A stretch of DNA of 64,000 bases from Mesorhizobium sp. 131-2-1 (GTDB lineage Bacteria > Pseudomonadota > Alphaproteobacteria > Rhizobiales > Rhizobiaceae): positions 1,538,501 to 1,602,500 of the forward strand of contig NZ_AP023247.1 in the NCBI RefSeq assembly GCF_016756535.1, written 5' to 3'. A model generated the notes under the pieces. It did not search any database and was not told the DNA's origin. It saw nothing but the letters and a program-made list of their open reading frames with translations. Below, in pieces: positions 57,367-64,000 of this stretch. Position numbers and translations under genes: made by a program. Position 1 is the stretch's first letter; the number at the start of each line of letters is the position of its first letter.

Positions 57367-57437
57367 TTGCTGGCGAAGGGCTCGCCACAAAGGCACATGC
57401 CGCGCGGCGGCAATTACGGACCGGAGAATTGGCCACA

Positions 57438-58979
57438 ATGTTGCGCACGATCGTCTGCCTTTCGGCTCTTGTCGCCGGATTGGTGTCTTCCGGCGCGTTC
57501 GCGGCGCCGAGTGGCGATGGTTCGCAAAGAGATGTCCACAGCAACGCTCCTGGCGGCATCCTTGTTGCCCAGGACGGCAACCTCGACATCTACTACGACG
57601 CCAGGGGAAACCGCGTCATCGTTGATGCCGACACCGGCAAGGTCATCGCCATCCAGCCGCCGAACACCAGGCTCGATCGCCGCGCGCTCCGCCGGCAATT
57701 GCGCATGCAGGAGCTTGGGCGCGCGCCGGTCGAGGATGACGACCGCTATTATCTCGACGATCCCGAGGACATGGCCCGCTTCCGCCGCAAGCAACTGCAG
57801 GAGGAAGGCCGGGTCATCCCGCCGCCGGTCGACGAATACGATCCCTACAACGACAATTCCGCCGACGCCTATCCGCCGGCGCCGGACGATGAAGGGAACA
57901 CCGCCACCTACCCGGATGCGCCGAAGTCGAACACCGTCAAGCGCCAGCCGCTGGACGAGGCATCGATCGACCCGGCGCAGCCGGACCAGCCGGAAGTGCT
58001 GCAGGCCAATCCGGGGACGCAGGCCTCCCTGCCGCCGGACACTGGCGGCAAGGCCACTGTCGATCCGTCCCTCTCGCTCGGCGCGCGCAAGGATGTGGCG
58101 GCACTGCAGGTGCTGCTCGACCGCGCCGGCGCTTCGCCGGGCGTGATCGACGGGCGCTTCGGTTCCAATGTCGACAAGGCGCTGGCCGCCTACAATGAAA
58201 TCACCGGCAGCAATCTGCGCTCGACCGATACCGTCGGCATCCAGGCGGCGCTGGAGCAGTCTGGTGGCGATGCGTTTGCGTCCTACACGATCACACCCGA
58301 GGACGTCGCCGGCCCCTATGTCGCCTCGATCCCGGAAGACTACAGGCAGAAGGCCCAGCTCGACCGCATGGGCTACACCTCGGTGACCGAAGCGCTGGCC
58401 GAGCGTTTCCATATGGACGAGAACTATCTGAAGTCGGTCAACCAGGGCCTCGATTTCAATCGGCCGGGCACGATCATCAAGGTCGCCAATTTCGGCAAGC
58501 TGGTATCAACGCCGGTTGCCCGCATCGTCGCCGACAAGGGCAAGAAGGAAGTCTTCGCCTATGACGCGGGAGGGAAGCTGGTTGCCGCCTATCCGGCCAC
58601 CATCGGCTCGGCCGACACGCCCTCGCCGTCCGGCATCCACACCGTATCGCGCATCGCGCTCGATCCGAACTACACCTACAACCCGAGCATTAATTTCAAG
58701 CAAGGCCAGAATGACAAGATCCTGACCATCCCGCCAGGGCCGAACGGCCCGGTCGGCTCGGTCTGGATCGCGCTGGACAAGCCGACCTATGGCATCCACG
58801 GAACGCCCGATCCCTCCAAGATCGGCAAGACCGAGAGCCATGGCTGCGTGCGCCTGACCAATTGGGACGCGCGCGAGCTCGCCAAGATCGTATCGCCCGG
58901 GGTCACCGTGGAGTTCGTTGGCGGACCAACAATCGTGGATGTCGGCGGGACCTCAACCGATGAGTTTACGCAGCAATGA
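57438..58979 (+). CDS. L,D-transpeptidase (YkuD) with peptidoglycan-binding module
   Basis: 513 residues. A signal peptide (IVCLSALVAGLVSSGAFA) is followed by about 180 residues of low-complexity, acidic and proline-rich sequence. A putative peptidoglycan-binding helix bundle comes next (DVAALQVLLDRAGASPGVID, GRFGSNVDKALAAYNEI). The C-terminal YkuD domain has HGTPDPSKIGKTESHGCVRL, with catalytic C470 in the motif S-H468-G-C470-V-R. It forms 3-3 crosslinks or attaches proteins to peptidoglycan in the periplasm. Start ATG 57438 follows GGAG by 11 bases. The last 27 bases overlap the convergent TMEM175 gene. Confidence 0.92.
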   Translation: MLRTIVCLSALVAGLVSSGAFAAPSGDGSQRDVHSNAPGGILVAQDGNLDIYYDARGNRVIVDADTGKVIAIQPPNTRLDRRALRRQLRMQELGRAPVEDDDRYYLDDPEDMARFRRKQLQEEGRVIPPPVDEYDPYNDNSADAYPPAPDDEGNTATYPDAPKSNTVKRQPLDEASIDPAQPDQPEVLQANPGTQASLPPDTGGKATVDPSLSLGARKDVAALQVLLDRAGASPGVIDGRFGSNVDKALAAYNEITGSNLRSTDTVGIQAALEQSGGDAFASYTITPEDVAGPYVASIPEDYRQKAQLDRMGYTSVTEALAERFHMDENYLKSVNQGLDFNRPGTIIKVANFGKLVSTPVARIVADKGKKEVFAYDAGGKLVAAYPATIGSADTPSPSGIHTVSRIALDPNYTYNPSINFKQGQNDKILTIPPGPNGPVGSVWIALDKPTYGIHGTPDPSKIGKTESHGCVRLTNWDARELAKIVSPGVTVEFVGGPTIVDVGGTSTDEFTQQ

Positions 58980-59585
58980 GCCGCGCGGCGCGGCAGCATA
59001 GATGAGCTGCACCAACAGGATGAAGGCGATGCTGAGCAACGGGCTGATCAGGCACAGCGCCGTGCCGACCGCCCACAGGACCTGCGCCTTGACGATTCGC
59101 AGGTAGACCGTGCGCTTTGTTTCCGCATCGACGCCCTCGGCCAGGAAGCCGTTCTTTTCCGCGTACCACCAGCTGGCGAGCAGCGTGACGCCGAGCATCA
59201 GAAGGTTCAGCCAATAGACCACCACCGCGATCCTGAATTTGAGGAAGTCGGCCAGAAGGTCGGTCGAGAACGGCAAGAGTGCGATGAAGGCGAGAAAGCA
59301 CAGGTTCAGCGTCGCCAGCCGCCGGTCTGATTTGGCGATCAGCCCATGCTGCGCCTGCTGGCCGAACCAGAAGATGGTCAGCGTGAGGAAGCTCAGCGCA
59401 TAGGTGAGGAAGCGCGGCGCGAGAGCTGCGATCGCAGCGAGCAGTTCGCCTTCGGAATGGACCGCTTCGTGCGACGGCACTCTGATCTCGAGCACGATCA
59501 GAGTAAGCGCGATGGCGAAGACGCCATCAGTGACGCCGACGACGCGTCCGCGCGCCTCCGCCGACGGTTCGAGTGGCCGCTTCAT
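58953..59585 (-). CDS. TMEM175-family membrane protein
   Basis: 210 residues with about six membrane segments. VVGVTDGVFAIALTLIVLEI matches the signature of the bacterial TMEM175 (DUF1211) potassium-channel family, where F-S-D-G is usual and T-D-G is found here, and SFLTLTIFWFGQQAQHGL follows in the expected place. It has one repeat, so it would act as a tetramer of single-repeat subunits. Ion selectivity cannot be judged. It overlaps the L,D-transpeptidase 3' end by 27 bases. Confidence 0.85.
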   Translation of the reverse strand: MKRPLEPSAEARGRVVGVTDGVFAIALTLIVLEIRVPSHEAVHSEGELLAAIAALAPRFLTYALSFLTLTIFWFGQQAQHGLIAKSDRRLATLNLCFLAFIALLPFSTDLLADFLKFRIAVVVYWLNLLMLGVTLLASWWYAEKNGFLAEGVDAETKRTVYLRIVKAQVLWAVGTALCLISPLLSIAFILLVQLIYAAAPRGSLLRKLIG

Positions 59586-59712
59586 GCTCTTCCCCTCTCT
59601 CGCTCACACACTCTCTTGAATATTTCTGAAACCTAGCACGGCGACGGCCGTTTGCACTTAATGCGGGTTGCGCTGAGGCGGATTCAGCCGACGCGCTTTG
59701 AAGCTTTGCTTT

Positions 59713-59760
59713 CATGCATGTCGTTTCCCAAAACCGCTGCACACCTTTGGCGGCGCGCAT
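59713..59760. repeat. Palindromic intergenic element with AAAACCGCTGCACACCTTT core
   Basis: The left arm ATGCATGTCG and the right CGGCGCGCAT are imperfectly complementary (two or more mismatches); the inner part is TTTCCCAAAACCGCTGCAC then ACCTTTGG. The core resembles that of the element at 41161, and the arms those at 20388 and 39497. It lies in the 277-base gap 59586-59862 between the divergent TMEM175 and MFS genes. Confidence 0.65.
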
Positions 59761-59804
59761 AAGTCGGATTGGTCCTGCCCATCCGGTCAGGCCGGTCTGG
59801 TTTT

Positions 59805-59832
59805 AACAACCGCAAGCCTCTGGCTGGTTGTT
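59805..59832 (+). other. Inverted repeat upstream of the MFS exporter gene
   Basis: AACAACC (59805-59811) and GGTTGTT (59826-59832), 14-base spacer, 31 bases before the ATG of the MFS gene. It may be an operator or a leader hairpin. No divergent regulator gene adjoins it. Confidence 0.4.
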
Positions 59833-59862
59833 GCGGTATAACCGGAGGTCTAAGCAGGCAGC

Positions 59863-61437
59863 ATGAAATCTCCTGGCGAAGCCGCCGCTGTTCCCCTGAC
59901 GGGCGCGATTACGAACGGCACATTCTGTCCGCAAGCGCAGCGCCGGTTCGTGCTGATCGCGGCGATCCTGGCATCGGCGCTCGGCTTCATCGACGGTTCG
60001 ATCCTGGCCATAGCCATGCCGGCGCTTCGAGCCGATCTCGGCGCCAGCCTGGCCGAGGTGCAATGGATCTCCAACGCCTATGCGCTGACGCTTTCGGCGC
60101 TGATCCTGGCGGGCGGCGCCGCCGGCGACCGATTCGGCCTGAGGCGCGCTTTCGTGGTGGGCATCGCCCTGTTCATAGCCGCCTCGCTCGCCTGCGCGCT
60201 TTCGCCCAACGCCGGCGTGCTGATCGCGTTCCGCGCCATCCAGGGCATTGGCGCCGCCATCATGGTGCCGGGCAGTCTCGCCATCATTGCCAAGGCCTAT
60301 CCGAAGAAGGAGCGCGGCCGGGCGATCGGCATATGGGCCGCTGCCTCGGCGCTGACAACTGCGCTCGGCCCGGTGCTCGGCGGCTTCGTGCTGTCCATCT
60401 TCGGCAACGGCATCTGGCGGGCGATCTTCGCCGTAAACCTGCCGCTCGGCCTGCTGTCGATCTATCTGCTGCTGACCAAGGTGCCGGCCGATGCGGCGAC
60501 CGAAAAGCGAAGCCTCGATCTCGGCGGCGCGGCGCTTGCGACATTGGCATTCGGGCTGCTCGCGTACGGCCTGACGGCGATGAACGCCGAGGGTGGCGGA
60601 CACATGTCCGGGCCGAGCATCGCCGCCGGGCTGGTATTGCTTGTCGTGTTCATCGTCTTCGAGCGCCGGCAGCGCGAGCCGATGATCGACCTGTCGCTGT
60701 TCCGGATATGCGCCTTCGCCGGCGCCAACCTTTCGACCTTCTTCCTCTATTTCGGGCTGTCGGCCAATCTGTTCTACCTGCCGATGCTGCTGATCGCCGG
60801 CTGGGGGCTGAGCACTGCCGAGGTCGGCTTCATCTTCCTGCCGCTGTCGGCCTCGATCGCGCTGCTGTCGGGGCCGGTCGGCCAGTGGTCAGACAGGATC
60901 GGGCCGAGATTCCCGATCGCCGCCGGCAGCCTGGTCGTCGCGTTCGCCTTTGCCGGGCTGGCGCTGCTCACCCATGCCGGCATCCACAATTTCTGGACCG
61001 GGACATTTCCGCTGATGGCGCTGATGGGGCTCGGCATGGCGTTGGTCGTGTCGCCGTTGTCGACAGCCATCATGACGGCGGTCGAGGACAAGGATACGGG
61101 CGCCGCCTCGGGGATAAACAACGCGGTCTCGCGCATTGGCGGCCTGATCGCGGTGGCCTCGATGGGCTCGTTGGCGGCCTGGGTCTATTCGACGGTGCTG
61201 GACACCAGCGTCAGGCCCGGCATTCCCGGTTTTGGCGAAACGGCATCGGCCGGCCTGGCGCCTGAACTCGATGCCACAAGGGTCGCCGCCGGCGATGCGG
61301 CTTTCGCAACGATCGCAGCGGTCACCGCGCTGTTTTGCCTGCTTTCGTCGGTTGTCGCCTGGATGACTGTTTCCGGCCAGGCGCTGCCGTGGCCGCGCGC
61401 CACGGATGGTTCACGGGCTGATTCTTCGCGAAACTGA
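59863..61437 (+). CDS. MFS drug exporter, DHA2 family (14 TMS)
   Basis: 524 residues with about 14 membrane segments. Motif A is present (GGAAGDRFGLRRAFVVGIAL), DGSILAIAMPALRADLGASL is the typical first-helix stretch of EmrB-like DHA2 exporters, and the antiporter motif C-like GPVLGGFVLSI follows. It probably exports toxic compounds by proton antiport. No EmrA-type adaptor gene lies nearby. The CGGAGG Shine-Dalgarno is well placed. It is convergent with the M23 peptidase gene. Confidence 0.9.
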   Translation: MKSPGEAAAVPLTGAITNGTFCPQAQRRFVLIAAILASALGFIDGSILAIAMPALRADLGASLAEVQWISNAYALTLSALILAGGAAGDRFGLRRAFVVGIALFIAASLACALSPNAGVLIAFRAIQGIGAAIMVPGSLAIIAKAYPKKERGRAIGIWAAASALTTALGPVLGGFVLSIFGNGIWRAIFAVNLPLGLLSIYLLLTKVPADAATEKRSLDLGGAALATLAFGLLAYGLTAMNAEGGGHMSGPSIAAGLVLLVVFIVFERRQREPMIDLSLFRICAFAGANLSTFFLYFGLSANLFYLPMLLIAGWGLSTAEVGFIFLPLSASIALLSGPVGQWSDRIGPRFPIAAGSLVVAFAFAGLALLTHAGIHNFWTGTFPLMALMGLGMALVVSPLSTAIMTAVEDKDTGAASGINNAVSRIGGLIAVASMGSLAAWVYSTVLDTSVRPGIPGFGETASAGLAPELDATRVAAGDAAFATIAAVTALFCLLSSVVAWMTVSGQALPWPRATDGSRADSSRN

Positions 61438-61458
61438 TTTGTCGCGGGCCTAAAGCGC

Positions 61459-61475
61459 GTCGCGTCATGCGCGAC
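61459..61475. terminator. Small hairpin between convergent genes
   Basis: GTCGCG-tcatg-CGCGAC, 6-bp arms, in the 60-base gap between the MFS and M23 stops. It has no T-tract; possible weak terminator for either side. Confidence 0.35.
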
Positions 61476-61497
61476 ATGGGTCGACCCTGCCGAAGAA

Positions 61498-63537
61498 TTA
61501 TCCCTCGACCTTGGCGCTGGCGACCTTGAGCGAATTGTTGTCTTCCTGCTTGAGCAGGTCGTCGATGCGCTCGCGCTCGCGCTTGAAGGCCACGAGGTCG
61601 TCGCCCTTCAGTACCTTGCCGACCGGCAGGCGCACGCGCATCGAATCGACCTTGGTGCCGTTGACGATCAACTCGTAATGGAGATGCGGGCCGGTCGAGA
61701 GACCGGTCTGGCCGAGATAGCCGATGACCTGGCCCTGGCGGACATGAACGCCGGGCTCCATGCCTTTGGCGAAGGCGCTCTGGTGATTGTAGGACGTTTC
61801 GTAGCCGTTGGCGTGGCGGATGATGATCTGCTTGCCGTAGCCGCCGGCCCAGCCGGCCTTCTCGATGACGCCGTTGCCGGCGGCGATGATCGGCGTGCCG
61901 ATCGGAGCGGCCCAGTCGGTGCCGGTGTGCATGCGCACATAGCCAAGGATCGGGTGGCGGCGCGCGCCGAAGCCCGACGTGAAACGGCCGTTGGGCAGCG
62001 GGTTGCGCAACAGGAACTGCTTGGCGCTGCTGCCATTCTCGTCGAAATAGTCGGTGCTGCCGTCCTGCATCTGGAAGCGGTAGAAATTGCGCAGCTGTCC
62101 GCCGAAGGTCGCCGAGACATAGAGCAGCTCCGATTCGTCGGAGGCCTGGTCGTCGCCGTCCGGCTGCGAAAACAGGACGTCGAGGCGGTCCGAAGGGCTG
62201 AGCCGTGACTGGAAATCGACATCGGAAGCCAAGAGCTTGACCAGCTGTTGGGTCATCTTCTTCGACATGCCGTAGGAATAGGCGGCGCGGTAGATGCCGT
62301 CATAGATATTGGGCAGATTGCCGCGTACCACCACCGGTGGCGAATCATCGAATGCGGTCAGCAGTTCGGGATTGGGCTCGGGCTCCTGCGCCGGCACATA
62401 CTGGCCGTGGTCGTCGAGCGCGATGGTGACGATGTGCTGGGTGCGGTCATAGACGCTGGTGCGCACCACCTTGGCGGCATCGCCACGCACTTCGAGTCCG
62501 ACGCGCAGCACGGTTCCCGCCTTTAGCGCCGGCGCGTTGAGCAGTTTGCCGATCGCTTCCGCCATGCCGGTGGCGTCCTGGCCGGTATAGCCCGAATCGG
62601 CGAAGGCCTCGGCGATGTCCGTATCCTTGGTGAAGGGGATGATTTCCTCTGCGAAAGCCGGCGCCTGATCGTCGATCACGGCGCGCGGCGAGACCGAGAC
62701 ATTCTCAGGCACGATCTTCACGTCATAGGAGCCGGCCATGCTTTCGGCGAAGGCATCGCCGAATCGCTGCGGGTCGACATAGTGCAGCGAGGCGACCTGG
62801 ATGGCGCCGTCGCTGAGTTCGGTGCCGGCCTCGCGCACCACCTTTTCCACCTCGTCGGCGGAGAGGTCGCTCTTCTCATCGAAGGACGCCGTATCGATCG
62901 GAAAGTCGACCGTCTTCAGCGACATCTCGCTTTCGACCTTGGCGCCGTAGATCTGGCCGGCGGCTGCTGGCGCGGCGGCCGGCTGGCCGGCATTGTCGTC
63001 GCCGTCGTCGCCGAAAACCTGCATGGGGTCGAATGGCGGGTAGGGGCGATTGGTGGTGTGGCCGGCGGCCAGCGCCATCTTGATCTGCACGAAAGGCATG
63101 GTGTGGATGACGTCGCGGTCACCGACCTTGGTGACCATCGACACTTCCATGCGCCGGCGGTCCTTGGCCTTGGCGATCTGGCGCAGCGCCACCAGCCTTG
63201 TCGTCTTGGCCATCTCGCCGGAATCGCCGCCATTCTCGACATGGGCGAGCTCGGCGATCTCGGGCGGCGTCGCCAATTGCTGGCGCCCGTCGAGCGCGGC
63301 AAACAGCGCCACGCCCATCAAAACGCTCGAGGTCACGCCGGTGAGGAAAGTGCCCGACAGCCAGCGCGCCGACACTTCACGCCGATCGGGCGGGCCGCTC
63401 CGGCCGTCCGCGATCAGCGGCGGCTCGTTGCCGAGTTCGGCTATGACATCTTCCGTATCTGGCATCCAGAAAGGCTGCTTCTTCCCCGGGCGGAACGGCT
63501 TGTCGCTTTTGTTGTGCGCATGACATTTGCCTGTCAC
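61498..63537 (-). CDS. M23-family zinc endopeptidase with membrane anchor
   Basis: 679 residues. A cytoplasmic basic N-terminus and a single membrane segment (LSGTFLTGVTSSVLMGVALF) lead into a long periplasmic region. The C-terminal LytM/M23 domain has H537-TGT-D541 and H618-L-H620 (GPHLHYE), so the zinc site is complete and it should be an active peptidoglycan endopeptidase, unlike degenerate EnvC or NlpD. About 400 residues precede the domain, with acidic stretches. The start GTG at 63537 is uncertain: no clear Shine-Dalgarno, and an ATG at 63465 would also keep the anchor. It is divergent from the rRNA promoter. Confidence 0.85.
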   Translation of the reverse strand: MTGKCHAHNKSDKPFRPGKKQPFWMPDTEDVIAELGNEPPLIADGRSGPPDRREVSARWLSGTFLTGVTSSVLMGVALFAALDGRQQLATPPEIAELAHVENGGDSGEMAKTTRLVALRQIAKAKDRRRMEVSMVTKVGDRDVIHTMPFVQIKMALAAGHTTNRPYPPFDPMQVFGDDGDDNAGQPAAAPAAAGQIYGAKVESEMSLKTVDFPIDTASFDEKSDLSADEVEKVVREAGTELSDGAIQVASLHYVDPQRFGDAFAESMAGSYDVKIVPENVSVSPRAVIDDQAPAFAEEIIPFTKDTDIAEAFADSGYTGQDATGMAEAIGKLLNAPALKAGTVLRVGLEVRGDAAKVVRTSVYDRTQHIVTIALDDHGQYVPAQEPEPNPELLTAFDDSPPVVVRGNLPNIYDGIYRAAYSYGMSKKMTQQLVKLLASDVDFQSRLSPSDRLDVLFSQPDGDDQASDESELLYVSATFGGQLRNFYRFQMQDGSTDYFDENGSSAKQFLLRNPLPNGRFTSGFGARRHPILGYVRMHTGTDWAAPIGTPIIAAGNGVIEKAGWAGGYGKQIIIRHANGYETSYNHQSAFAKGMEPGVHVRQGQVIGYLGQTGLSTGPHLHYELIVNGTKVDSMRVRLPVGKVLKGDDLVAFKRERERIDDLLKQEDNNSLKVASAKVEG

Positions 63538-63781
63538 GGCGGTTTAAGTCAACGAAACGCCAAGCCTAGGCCGAAATCCCCAACCGCGCGTCTCTTATAA
63601 GTGGTCTTCCCACAGTCTCTTACGGAGGCCTCGCGCGGCGGCGCGTGGGCGCGTCCTTCCTTGGTGCCGGTGTCGAACCGCAATGCGGCGGCAATAGGGC
63701 TCCTTGGTGGCCGCCTCCCGTGTTGTCCCCGTTCCGTTGGGGCAGCCGGCTATCGACAAGCAGGGTCCGAAACTTCTGTCG

Positions 63782-63839
63782 CAAAAAGTTCAAAAACTTC
63801 GAATGGGCTGTTGACAGTATGAAGTGGTGGCGACTATAT
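63782..63839 (+). promoter_or_regulatory. Strong promoter with UP-like element, probably of an rRNA operon
   Basis: -35 TTGACA (63811-63816), 17-base spacer, -10 CTATAT (63834-63839), an excellent match to the rhizobial CTTGAC-N17-CTATAT pattern. An AT-rich CAAAAAGTTCAAAAACTT tract (63782-63799) lies where an UP element would be. The 200 bases upstream (63601-63780) show no gene I can support. Confidence 0.8.
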
Positions 63840-63846
63840 ACGCCTC

Positions 63847-64000
63847 ACCAACGAGGGCGGCTCGCCGCTGGCGACGAAGAAGTTCGCTTCTAAATCTGCC
63901 CTCCGAGATATTCAAGAGAGCCGCGTGAGCGACACTCGACAGGCCCCGAGCCAAAAGCGAAAGGGGCCACGACAGCGCGTCTGCGATGTCTGTTCTTTGA
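63847..64000 (+). ncRNA. 5' leader of an rRNA operon (16S gene just beyond the window)
   Basis: From the expected start near 63847 the sequence has no open frame of interest but contains two paired segments: GAGGGC (63853-63858) with GCCCTC (63898-63903), and GGCCCC (63942-63947) with GGGGCC (63963-63968). It ends in GTCTGTTCTTTGA, which resembles the boxA antiterminator seen shortly before 16S rRNA in alphaproteobacteria. The identification rests on promoter strength, boxA and structure. The 16S gene itself is not in view. Confidence 0.7.

Noticed and set aside
59837..59842. TATAAC as the -10 element of the MFS gene
   Set aside because: It is too close to the Shine-Dalgarno and start codon, and no -35 element is at the right distance.
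63601..63893. Two small plus-strand frames before the rRNA promoter
   Set aside because: One of them continues through the -35/-10 region and into the leader, and neither has a credible start; the promoter reading is much better supported.

Overview
The window looks like ordinary core chromosome of a high-GC alphaproteobacterium of the order Hyphomicrobiales (Rhizobiales), most likely Mesorhizobium or a close relative. The grounds are gene content and order (secA divergent from a parvulin and then argJ; prfA-prmC-DUF4167-clpB; ubiG near lysC-ptsP), a RirA-type iron box, an ExsH/PrsDE-type glycanase secretion locus, an ECF sigma factor with an NrsF-type anti-sigma factor, and several families of palindromic intergenic repeats of a kind familiar from Mesorhizobium. 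I saw no prophage, transposase, CRISPR array, plasmid gene or large horizontally acquired island.

Layout. 1-1.5 kb: 3' end of a ugpC-type ATPase gene and a class III phosphodiesterase. 1.5-5.4 kb: a ferric-iron ABC transporter (fbpABC) with a TGA-N9-TCA operator. 5.5-8.9 kb: ECF sigma factor, NrsF-like anti-sigma factor and a PAS-GGDEF diguanylate cyclase. 8.9-14.2 kb, mostly minus strand: 3-hydroxybutyryl-CoA dehydrogenase, electron-transfer flavoprotein etfBA, rhomboid protease, corrinoid adenosyltransferase, HIG1-like protein and an SDR. 14.3-20.4 kb: YihY membrane protein, EamA permease, gluQ, AlkA-like glycosylase, HNH endonuclease, DsbB-like and YqaA-like proteins, with two nested-palindrome repeats and a perfect 91-bp tandem duplication. 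20.58 kb: tRNA-Leu(CAA).

20.7-29.5 kb is a minus-strand surface-polysaccharide block: flippase, CelD-type acyltransferase, secreted beta-propeller protein, RTX-GH16 glycanase and its type I exporter (ABC ATPase plus HlyD adaptor). 29.8-37 kb: secA, parvulin, TetR, argJ, GNAT and Nudix genes. 37-41 kb: a small membrane protein, Flp pilin, a methyltransferase and comF-grxC-amidase-DUF1178. 41-45 kb: a MarR regulator with a divergent permease, then a winged-helix regulator with a divergent RutA/RutF-like flavin monooxygenase pair. 45-57 kb: ubiG, two small genes, lysC, ptsP, prfA, prmC, the disordered DUF4167 protein and clpB behind a sigma-32-type promoter. 57-63.5 kb: YjbR, L,D-transpeptidase, TMEM175 family, MFS exporter and M23 endopeptidase. 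The last 200 bases are a strong promoter and leader, with an antiterminator-like boxA ending at the last base, so an rRNA operon very probably starts just outside the window.

Functionally the window is housekeeping (translation, secretion, cell wall, arginine and lysine biosynthesis, iron uptake) plus modest accessory functions. The most unusual material is non-coding: two families of interspersed palindromes in which a shared core is carried between different but self-complementary arms, and a direct duplication whose breakpoint lies inside one such element. Regulatory matches rest on consensus sequences recalled from the literature, not on a search.
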